Assembly (NCBI GenBank): GCA_946886275.1
Contig: CAMPIH010000159.1
Span: forward strand, 1 to 5,116
From: an uncultured Sphingosinicella sp.
GTDB lineage: Bacteria; Pseudomonadota; Alphaproteobacteria; Sphingomonadales; Sphingomonadaceae
DNA length: 5,116 nt
Reading direction: 5' to 3'
The position numbers were made by a program, and so were the translations under genes. The notes below the pieces were generated by a model. The model saw only the letters and a list, made by a program, of their open reading frames with translations. It was not told where the DNA came from and searched no databases. Positions 1-5,116 of this stretch are shown in pieces. How positions within the stretch are numbered: the stretch's first letter is position 1; every line of letters starts with the position of its first letter.

Positions 1-910
1 CGGCATTGAGGAATTCGGTATGATCGCCGCCGCGGCCGAAGCGGTCGTTGCGCCAAATCTGGCGGACGTCGAGGCCGAGGCCGAGCTCGCCGGCGAGGTC
101 GGCAAGAAAGCGTGACAGGTTGCGAGACGGCGAATCATTCTCGCCGCCCTGGCTGCGGACGAGCGGCCGGAGCAAATCGCCGCCTTGCCAGCGAAGGCCC
201 TCGGAAAAGACCCTGACATTGTCGTCATCGCAGACCCCATCGGATCCGCAGCTATTGCCGATGATGTCGTTGTTCAGATTGGCGACGACCTCCCAGCCCT
301 GCGCCCGGGCATAATCGGCGAGGATCCGGCCGCCGATCAGGCCCTGCTCCTCGCCCGACAGAGCGGCATAGACGATGGTGGCGGGGAAACGATGCTTCGA
401 AAGCACGCGCGCCGCCTCGATCACCGCCGCCGTGCCCGATCCGTCGTCATTGGCGCCGGGCGCATCGGCGGTGGCATTCATGACGTCGCTCACCCGGCTG
501 TCGATATGGCCGGTGATGATGACGACCTGGTTCGGGCGCTCGCTGCCGCGCTGGATGGCGACGACATTCTCGACCAGGGTCGGGTTCGGGATCCGCCGAC
601 CGGTGACGGTGTCGCCGGTTCGGATCACCTGAAGGCAGCCGCCGCACGCTTGCGAGTAGCGGCCGAGCTCGGCCTCGGTCCAGTCGAGCGCGGCACCGAT
701 CCCGCGGGTCGGATGATCGCGGTCCGACAAGGTGTGCCGGGTGCCGAAGCTCACCAGCCGCTCGACATGGGCCTTGAGCGACTGTTCCGACACCTGCTCG
801 GCGATGGCGTTAAGGCTCGCCGGCTGCGACGGCGCCCGGGCGCTTCGCTGGGCATGGGCGGTGACGGCCATCGAGGCGGCCATAACGGCGATCAGGAGCG
901 GATGTCTCAT
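1..910 (-). CDS. Exported M28-family zinc aminopeptidase (partial, C-terminus beyond left edge)
   Basis: Reading the minus strand from the ATG at 910-908 gives 303 uninterrupted residues to the window edge. Residues 1-20 form a signal peptide (short basic start, hydrophobic run, AHA before Gln21), so the enzyme should be periplasmic or secreted. The co-catalytic two-zinc site of M28 peptidases is complete: H135 and D137 in GHIDSR, the bridging D155 in PGANDDGSG, the general base E187 and ligand E188 in SGEEQGL, D215 in NNDIIGNS, and H297 in GGDHTEF. Two close cysteine pairs (C89/C92 and C221/C227) could be disulfides, which suits an exported protein. The family removes N-terminal residues from peptides; the substrate preference cannot be read here. 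Only the last part of the catalytic domain, or any extra C-terminal domain, should be missing. The start is supported by an AGAGG six bases upstream. It lies 54 bp downstream of the serine hydrolase on the same strand and may be co-transcribed with it. Family assignment is firm; the exact substrate is unknown. Confidence 0.93.
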   Translation of the reverse strand, partial: MRHPLLIAVMAASMAVTAHAQRSARAPSQPASLNAIAEQVSEQSLKAHVERLVSFGTRHTLSDRDHPTRGIGAALDWTEAELGRYSQACGGCLQVIRTGDTVTGRRIPNPTLVENVVAIQRGSERPNQVVIITGHIDSRVSDVMNATADAPGANDDGSGTAAVIEAARVLSKHRFPATIVYAALSGEEQGLIGGRILADYARAQGWEVVANLNNDIIGNSCGSDGVCDDDNVRVFSEGLRWQGGDLLRPLVRSQGGENDSPSRNLSRFLADLAGELGLGLDVRQIWRNDRFGRGGDHTEFLNA

Positions 911-948
911 GGCTTGCCTCTGCTCCCGAGCGACGGGACTCGCAAGCC
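911..948 (-). promoter_or_regulatory. Nested inverted repeat over the M28 ribosome binding site
   Basis: Directly before the M28 start codon there is a perfect 7-bp outer repeat, GGCTTGC at 911-917 and GCAAGCC at 942-948. Inside it is a perfect 5-bp repeat, TCCCG at 924-928 and CGGGA at 934-938, with a 5-base loop. In the minus-strand mRNA this would fold as a two-tier stem-loop. The likely Shine-Dalgarno AGAGG (complement of 917-921) lies in the inner bulge and the first pair of the outer stem. The fold could limit ribosome access to the M28 gene or couple its translation to the gene upstream. No T-run follows, so it is not a classical terminator. The repeats are seen; the regulatory role is inferred. 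Confidence 0.4.
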
Positions 949-964
949 TTGGCTCCTCGACGGA

Positions 965-2653
965 TCAGCCGGCGGGCGGCGATTCCGCGCGTGGAGCGGC
1001 AATCTCGCGACCTCCCTGGTGGATCACGAGGCGGCTGACCGCGCCCTCGTCACTGTGGAACACGATCCTTGCCTCCACTCCGACGGTTTCGAACTCGGTC
1101 GCGCTTGCCGGTCGCAACGGGATGGCGCGCTGGCCGCCGAGCTGAACCGTCAGCTGGCCGTTCTCGCCCCAGGCGATGGCCACCGGCGCCATCGGCGCGA
1201 CATAGTTTCCGACATAGGTCTCGAGGATGGCGCGCGACACTATCGCCGCCGGCGCCTCCTGGGGAATCGGGCCGGCCCAGGCGGACCGCTCGACCGCCTC
1301 CTCGCCGTTCTGATGCATCTCCATCACCGGGTTTCCGGCGCCGTCCCGGACGAGGCTGAACCAGGTGAGGCTCTCGGGCCCATAGAAGAAGCGATTGTCC
1401 CCGGCGGCGAAGACTTCGAGCTCCGAGCCGCCGCTGCGCCGCGTGTAGAGCTTGCCGTCGCGCGCGTAGAAGCGTCGGGTCGCGGAGTCCTGGCCCAGGC
1501 CATAGACTCCCATCCACGGCTCGAGCGAAGCGATCTCGGCCGTGGTCCGCTCGAAATCGGGATAAGGATCGGCGAGAGCGAGCGCCGCGACCCGGCGAAG
1601 GACGATTCCCGGAGAAGCGGCCGGCTCGTCGGAATTGGTGAACACCGAAACGAACAGATCCTCTTCAGGCAGGTAAACGCTGTCGGTCGAGAAACCGAAG
1701 ATGCCGCCGCCATGGCCGATCGCGCGGCGGCCTCGGAGCTCGGCATTCGACAGGCCGAACGCGTAAGGGACGGTGCTTCCGTCGGGCAGCCGGGTCGGCG
1801 CGGTCATCCGGGCGTAGGATTCCGCGTCGACCACTCGGCCATGATGGAGAGCGTGCGCCCAGCGGGCGAGATCCTCGACCGTTCCGACCAGCGCGCCGGC
1901 CGCGTGCGGCACGCTCATGTGGATACGGTTGGCCGGACGAACTCCGTCGGAGCCGAGGCTATAGCCGCGCGCCATCGCAGGCATTTCGGCCTCACCGACG
2001 CCATAGCGGATCGTCGCGAGACCCAGCGGAGACGTGATCCTCTGCTCGATGGCCTGGTGCCAGGGCATTCCGGTCACCTGCTCGATGATCGCACCGAGCA
2101 GCACATAGCCGCTATTGTTGTAATCGTGGCGCTCGCCCGGCGCCGAGGGAGAGGGCAGATCGCGGAACAGGTTTATCATCTCCGCGGTGGTGTAGGCGCG
2201 GTCGGTATTGGCCTCGACCATCCAACCCGGGATCCCGGTATAGCTCTGGATCCCGCTGGTATGATTGAGCAGTTGAGCGACGGTCGCGCCGGCGCCGGGC
2301 TGAGGATAATCGGGAAAGAAGCGCGAGATCGGGTCGTCCAGAGAGATTCGTCCTTCCTGGACGAGCTGAAGGATCACGGCCGCCGTGAACTGCTTGGAGA
2401 TCGAGCCAAGGCGAAAGACGGTCTCCGGCGTGACCGCCGTTCCGGCCTCGACATCGGCGAGCCCGCGCCCCCCGGCATAGACGGTCTCGCCGTCGTCGGT
2501 CACGATCACCGAAACGCCAGGGCCATCTGCAGGGAAGGCGCTCGCGAGATAGGCATCGACTCGCTCGCGCAGATCCGCGGGAACGGCCGAGGCGGGCGCG
2601 GCCGCCAGAACGAGCGCTGCGGCGAGCACCGACGTGCGTGATAGCAATGACAT
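965..2653 (-). CDS. Exported SxxK serine hydrolase (beta-lactamase / class C penicillin-binding-protein superfamily) with duplicated C-terminal module
   Basis: The protein is 562 residues from the ATG at 2653, which is preceded by GGGAGGG nine bases away. An in-frame ATG at 2713 would add 20 residues that precede and spoil the signal peptide. Residues 1-23 are a signal peptide ending ASA, so the enzyme acts outside the cytoplasm. The catalytic domain spans about 25-365 and carries all three superfamily motifs: S84-I-S-K87 (nucleophile and general base), Y178-N-N180 (the YxN motif), and H314-G-G in GHGGG, which replaces the KTG box. LLNHTSG (128-134) is also typical of this group. Residues about 377-455 and 475-550 look like two copies of a beta-rich lipocalin-like module of the DUF3471 type, each starting W/Y-x-G-x-Y. 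Members include D-amino peptidases, esterases and D,D-peptidases; true beta-lactamase activity is unlikely but not excluded. It sits 96 bp downstream of the FAH-family gene and 54 bp upstream of the M28 peptidase, all on one strand. Superfamily firm, substrate unknown. Confidence 0.92.
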   Translation of the reverse strand: MSLLSRTSVLAAALVLAAAPASAVPADLRERVDAYLASAFPADGPGVSVIVTDDGETVYAGGRGLADVEAGTAVTPETVFRLGSISKQFTAAVILQLVQEGRISLDDPISRFFPDYPQPGAGATVAQLLNHTSGIQSYTGIPGWMVEANTDRAYTTAEMINLFRDLPSPSAPGERHDYNNSGYVLLGAIIEQVTGMPWHQAIEQRITSPLGLATIRYGVGEAEMPAMARGYSLGSDGVRPANRIHMSVPHAAGALVGTVEDLARWAHALHHGRVVDAESYARMTAPTRLPDGSTVPYAFGLSNAELRGRRAIGHGGGIFGFSTDSVYLPEEDLFVSVFTNSDEPAASPGIVLRRVAALALADPYPDFERTTAEIASLEPWMGVYGLGQDSATRRFYARDGKLYTRRSGGSELEVFAAGDNRFFYGPESLTWFSLVRDGAGNPVMEMHQNGEEAVERSAWAGPIPQEAPAAIVSRAILETYVGNYVAPMAPVAIAWGENGQLTVQLGGQRAIPLRPASATEFETVGVEARIVFHSDEGAVSRLVIHQGGREIAAPRAESPPAG

Positions 2654-2662
2654 GAGTTCGAA

Positions 2663-2669
2663 CCCTCCC
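2663..2669 (-). promoter_or_regulatory. Ribosome binding site that fixes the serine hydrolase start
   Basis: The minus strand reads GGGAGGG here, nine bases before the ATG at 2653. It supports that start over the in-frame ATG at 2713, which has no comparable purine run and lies ahead of the signal peptide. Confidence 0.7.
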
Positions 2670-2689
2670 GAAGTGCCCCCATCTGTGTT

Positions 2690-2726
2690 GCAGATATAAT
2701 ACACCTGCGTCAATGACCTTTGACGC
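2690..2726 (-). promoter_or_regulatory. Two adjacent dyads in the serine hydrolase upstream region (candidate operator/promoter)
   Basis: The 96-bp gap between the FAH-family stop (2750) and the serine hydrolase start (2653) holds two symmetrical elements. The first is a perfect 7-bp inverted repeat, GCGTCAA at 2707-2713 and TTGACGC at 2720-2726, with a 6-base spacer. The second is a 19-bp AT-rich imperfect palindrome at 2690-2708 with GCAG/CTGC ends, in which 14 of 18 paired positions match. On the minus strand TATTAT (2701-2696) resembles a -10 box, but no good -35 lies 16-18 bases upstream of it. TTGACG (2713-2708) resembles a -35 but has no good -10 at normal spacing. The region probably carries a regulated promoter giving the hydrolase gene its own transcription start. 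The first dyad has no T-run in either direction, so an intrinsic terminator is unlikely. Symmetry is seen; function is inferred. Confidence 0.45.
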
Positions 2727-2749
2727 GTCGGGGGTTGGGCCGAATAGCC

Positions 2750-3757
2750 TCAGGCCGCGACCACCTCCTGCTCGATCGCGCCGAAGATCGAATGGCCATC
2801 TTCATCGTCCATCGAGATCCGGACCCGGTCGCCCGGCTTGAGGAAGGGCGTCGCCGCCGCTCCGTCGAGAATCGTCTCGACCGTGCGCACCTCGGCGATG
2901 CAGCTGTAGCCGCGGCCGCCGCGGTCGACCGGCTTGCCGGGGCCGCCGTCGGAATCGCGGTTGGAGACGGTTCCCGAGCCGAGGATCGAGCCGGCGCCGA
3001 GATTCCTCGTCCGGGCCAGATGAGCGATCAGGGTACCGAAATCGAAGGTCATGTCCTGCCCGGCATCGGCGCGGCCGAACGGCTGGTCGTTGAGGTCGAC
3101 CTTGAGAACCCCGCTCAGCTTGCCGTTGGCCCAGGTTTCGCCCAGCTCGTCCGGGGTCACCAGAACCGGCGACAAGGCCGAGGCGGGCTTCGACTGGAGG
3201 AAGCCGAAACCCTTGGCCAGCTCGGCCGGAATGAGGTTGCGGAGCGAGACGTCGTTCACCAGCCCGATCAGCTTGATGTGCCCCAGCGCCTGTTCGCGGG
3301 AAACGCCGCGGGCGACGTCGTCGGTGACGACGACGATCTCGGCTTCGAGGTCGCAGCCCCAGGAGGGATCGGCGAGCGGGATCGGATCGCGCGGCGCGAG
3401 CATCTCGTCCGAGGCGCCCTGATACATGAGCGGGTCGGTCCAGAAGCTCTCCGGCATTTCCGCGCCGCGCGCCTTGCGGACCAGCTCGACATGATTCACG
3501 TAAGCGGACCCGTCGGCCCATTGATAGGCGCGCGGCAGAGGCGCCGCCGCCTGGCGCTCGTGGAACCGCTCCCGGGGAATGACCCCGTGATCGAGATCGG
3601 TGGCGAGAAGCCGCAATTGCGGCTCGACCTCCGCCCAGCCGTCGAGCGCGGCCTGAAGGGTCGGAGCGATGTGCGATGCGTCGGCATACCAGGCGAGGTC
3701 GCGGCTGACGACAACAAGCCGTCCGTCACGGCCCGATTTGAGCGAACCCAGTTTCAT
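2750..3757 (-). CDS. Fumarylacetoacetate hydrolase family protein (bacterial short type)
   Basis: The protein is 335 residues from the ATG at 3757, which follows AGAGGAG at a five-base spacing. An in-frame ATG at 3790 would add 11 residues and lacks such a site. No signal peptide is seen, so it is cytosolic. Aligned from memory with mouse fumarylacetoacetase, the metal and catalytic residues are present: D82 and H89 (same seven-residue spacing as D126/H133), E138 and E140 in CDLEAEI (E199/E201), D169 and R173 in VNDVSLRN (D233/R237), and K190 in LQSKPA (K253). The GSGT motif at 260-263 is also kept. The family cleaves C-C bonds of beta-diketo acids with a divalent metal; the classical reaction splits fumarylacetoacetate into fumarate and acetoacetate at the end of tyrosine breakdown. 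About 335 residues is usual for the short bacterial branch against about 420 in animals. No homogentisate dioxygenase or maleylacetoacetate isomerase gene is visible here, so the exact substrate stays open. It is divergent from mmsA and upstream of the serine hydrolase. Confidence 0.88.
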   Translation of the reverse strand: MKLGSLKSGRDGRLVVVSRDLAWYADASHIAPTLQAALDGWAEVEPQLRLLATDLDHGVIPRERFHERQAAAPLPRAYQWADGSAYVNHVELVRKARGAEMPESFWTDPLMYQGASDEMLAPRDPIPLADPSWGCDLEAEIVVVTDDVARGVSREQALGHIKLIGLVNDVSLRNLIPAELAKGFGFLQSKPASALSPVLVTPDELGETWANGKLSGVLKVDLNDQPFGRADAGQDMTFDFGTLIAHLARTRNLGAGSILGSGTVSNRDSDGGPGKPVDRGGRGYSCIAEVRTVETILDGAAATPFLKPGDRVRISMDDEDGHSIFGAIEQEVVAA

Positions 3758-3851
3758 TTTTGCTCCTCTCGGCTGACCCGCAACTGGCATTTGCCGAAAG
3801 GCTTGGCTAGGGCTGATCTATCCCCTCACCCTAGAAGTCGAGGCAGTCTCA
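3758..3851. promoter_or_regulatory. Divergent intergenic region between the FAH-family gene and mmsA
   Basis: These 94 bases must hold the 5' control signals of both flanking genes if each is transcribed from here. The leftward gene has a strong ribosome binding site, AGAGGAG (complement of 3763-3769). For mmsA the best candidate is the weaker GAGG at 3840-3843, eight bases before the ATG. A 6-bp inverted repeat, CTAGGG at 3807-3812 and CCCTAG at 3829-3834, with a 16-base spacer gives a 28-bp dyad close to mmsA and could be an operator. TTGCCG at 3791-3796 is a weak -35 candidate, with no clear -10 partner. Promoter positions are therefore not assigned. Confidence 0.45.
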
Positions 3852-5116
3852 ATGCGGAATATCGATCATTTCATCGGCGGCGCGGCCCATTCGTCGGGCG
3901 AACGGCAGGGGGACGTGTTCGACCCCAATAATGGCGGGGTCCAAGCCCGGGTCAGGCTCGGCGGCTCGGCCGATCTCGAGCAGGCGGTCGCCGCCGCCCG
4001 CAACGCCTTTCCGGGCTGGGCAGCGACCAATCCGCAGCGCCGCGCCCGGGTGATGTTCAAGTTCAAGGAGCTGGTCGAGAAGAATCTGGAGGACCTCGCC
4101 CTGCTTCTCGCCTCGGAACATGGCAAGGTGGTCGCCGACGCCCGGGGCGACGTCCAGCGCGGTCTCGACGTGATCGAATATGCTTGCGGAATCCCGCATG
4201 CGATGAAGGGCGAATATACGCAGGGCGCGGGACCCGGAATCGACGTCTATTCGATGCGCCAGCCGCTCGGGATCGTCTGCGGGATCACGCCGTTCAACTT
4301 CCCGGCGATGATCCCGATGTGGATGTTCGGAGTCGCCATCGCCTGCGGCAACGCCTTCATCCTGAAGCCGTCCGAGCGCGATCCGAGCGTTCCGGTTCGG
4401 CTCGCCGAGCTGATGAAGGAAGCCGGTCTTCCGGATGGGATCCTCAACGTCGTCCATGGCGACAAGGAGATGGTCGACGCCATCCTCGACCATGAGGAGA
4501 TCAAGGCGATCAGCTTCGTCGGAAGCTCCGACATCGCCCATTATATCTATTCGCGCGGCACCGCGAACGGGAAACGCGTGCAGGGCTTTGGCGGCGCCAA
4601 GAATCACGGCATCGTCATGCCCGACGCCGATCTCGACATGGTCGTCAACGACCTCGCCGGCGCCGCCTTCGGCTCGGCCGGCGAACGCTGCATGGCGTTG
4701 CCGGTGGTCGTTCCGGTCGGCGAGAAGACCGCCAACGAGCTTCGCGAAGCGCTGATCCCGGCGATCAACAAGCTTCGGGTCGGGGTCTCGACCGATAACG
4801 AGGCGCATTACGGACCGGTCGTGAACGCCGCCCATCGCAAGCGGATCGAGGATTATATCCAGATGTGCGCCGACGAAGGCGGCGAGCTCGTCATCGACGG
4901 CCGCGGCTTCTCGCTCCAGGGCCATGAGGAGGGCTATTTCATCGGCCCGACCTTCTTCGACCATGTGAAGCCCCACTTCCGCTCCTATCAGGAGGAGATT
5001 TTCGGGCCGGTCCTGCAGATGGTCAGGGCCGACAGCTTCGAGGAAGCGGTCCGGCTGCCGAGCGAGCATCAATATGGCAACGGCGTCGCCATCTTCACCC
5101 GCAACGGCCATGCCGC
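3852..5116 (+). CDS. mmsA: CoA-acylating methylmalonate-semialdehyde dehydrogenase (partial, C-terminus beyond right edge)
   Basis: The frame from the ATG at 3852 gives 421 residues before the window ends; the family is about 500 long, so roughly 80 C-terminal residues are missing. The enzyme oxidises (methyl)malonate semialdehyde with NAD and CoA to propionyl- or acetyl-CoA with loss of CO2, in valine, beta-alanine/thymine and myo-inositol breakdown, in the cytosol. Features seen: the start MRNIDHFIGG; N149 in TPFNFPAMIPMW, which binds the thiohemiacetal intermediate; the NAD-loop motif FVGSS at 222-226; GFGGAKNH at 245-252, where ordinary aldehyde dehydrogenases have the general-base Glu in ELGGK and this CoA-acylating group does not; and the nucleophile C280 in SAGERCMA. 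R103 and R279 probably match the two arginines reported to bind the substrate carboxylate in the Bacillus subtilis enzyme (R107 and R283, numbering from memory). EEIFGP near 4996-5013 is another family motif. It is divergent from the FAH-family gene; downstream genes (often acyl-CoA dehydrogenase, mmsB) are out of view. Confidence 0.96.
   Translation, partial: MRNIDHFIGGAAHSSGERQGDVFDPNNGGVQARVRLGGSADLEQAVAAARNAFPGWAATNPQRRARVMFKFKELVEKNLEDLALLLASEHGKVVADARGDVQRGLDVIEYACGIPHAMKGEYTQGAGPGIDVYSMRQPLGIVCGITPFNFPAMIPMWMFGVAIACGNAFILKPSERDPSVPVRLAELMKEAGLPDGILNVVHGDKEMVDAILDHEEIKAISFVGSSDIAHYIYSRGTANGKRVQGFGGAKNHGIVMPDADLDMVVNDLAGAAFGSAGERCMALPVVVPVGEKTANELREALIPAINKLRVGVSTDNEAHYGPVVNAAHRKRIEDYIQMCADEGGELVIDGRGFSLQGHEEGYFIGPTFFDHVKPHFRSYQEEIFGPVLQMVRADSFEEAVRLPSEHQYGNGVAIFTRNGHA

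Noticed and set aside
185..2641. An 818-codon open frame on the plus strand, antisense to the M28 and serine hydrolase genes
   Set aside because: It lies opposite two genes with complete catalytic motifs and crosses the gap between them. Its translation is rich in Arg, Gly, Ala and Asp with no recognisable domain, which is typical of the antisense phase of high-GC genes that lack stop codons.
2695..2700. Perfect TATAAT on the plus strand as a -10 promoter element
   Set aside because: No reasonable -35 lies 16-18 bases upstream, and no plus-strand gene follows; it is better explained as the AT-rich core of the palindrome.
2654..2713. Longer N-terminus of the serine hydrolase starting at the ATG at 2713
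   Set aside because: The extra 20 residues precede a clear signal peptide and would run through the AT-rich dyad region; the ATG at 2653 has a good ribosome binding site.
2707..2726. Intrinsic terminator after the FAH-family gene
   Set aside because: The 7-bp stem is perfect but modest in GC, and neither side is followed by a run of T residues on the transcribed strand.
3758..3790. Longer N-terminus of the FAH-family protein starting at the ATG at 3790
   Set aside because: The added 11 residues translate the strong AGAGGAG site itself, and the ATG at 3757 begins the usual MKLGSL-type start.
2720..3931. A 403-codon plus-strand frame antisense to the FAH-family gene and running into mmsA
   Set aside because: No recognisable domain, and it overlaps two firmly identified genes; another GC-driven shadow frame.
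3849..5111. A 420-codon minus-strand frame antisense to mmsA
   Set aside because: The plus strand carries an unambiguous aldehyde dehydrogenase with all active-site motifs. The antisense product is low-complexity, acidic and basic residue-rich, with no family resemblance.

Overview
The window is high-GC chromosomal DNA (roughly two-thirds G+C by eye) with tightly packed genes. It looks like an alphaproteobacterium, most likely a sphingomonad. That assignment is an inference from protein flavour (the CoA-acylating aldehyde dehydrogenase and the short fumarylacetoacetase type), not from any search. There are no mobile elements, RNA genes or CRISPR arrays that I can support.

Layout: three genes run leftward on the minus strand and one runs rightward from a divergent intergenic region. 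From right to left: (i) mmsA, methylmalonate-semialdehyde dehydrogenase (+, from 3852, cut by the right edge); (ii) a 94-bp divergent promoter region (3758-3851); (iii) a fumarylacetoacetate hydrolase family enzyme (-, 3757-2750); (iv) a 96-bp gap (2654-2749) with two adjacent dyad symmetries; (v) an exported SxxK serine hydrolase of the beta-lactamase / class C superfamily with a long two-part C-terminal extension (-, 2653-965); (vi) a 54-bp gap (911-964) with a nested inverted repeat touching the next start codon; (vii) an exported M28 zinc aminopeptidase (-, 910 to the left edge, C-terminus missing).

Function: the inner pair (FAH-family enzyme and MmsA) is cytosolic carbon catabolism, with MmsA in valine/pyrimidine/inositol-type degradation and the FAH-family enzyme in aromatic amino acid or related breakdown. 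The outer pair (serine hydrolase and M28 peptidase) both carry signal peptides and probably act in the periplasm or outside the cell on peptides. A peptide-to-amino-acid-to-central-metabolism theme is possible, but it rests only on adjacency.

I found no convincing undescribed system. The points most worth a second look are the dyad pair before the serine hydrolase, the stem-loop that may hide the M28 ribosome binding site, and the duplicated C-terminal module of the serine hydrolase. Very long open frames antisense to the real genes are present and were rejected as composition artefacts.
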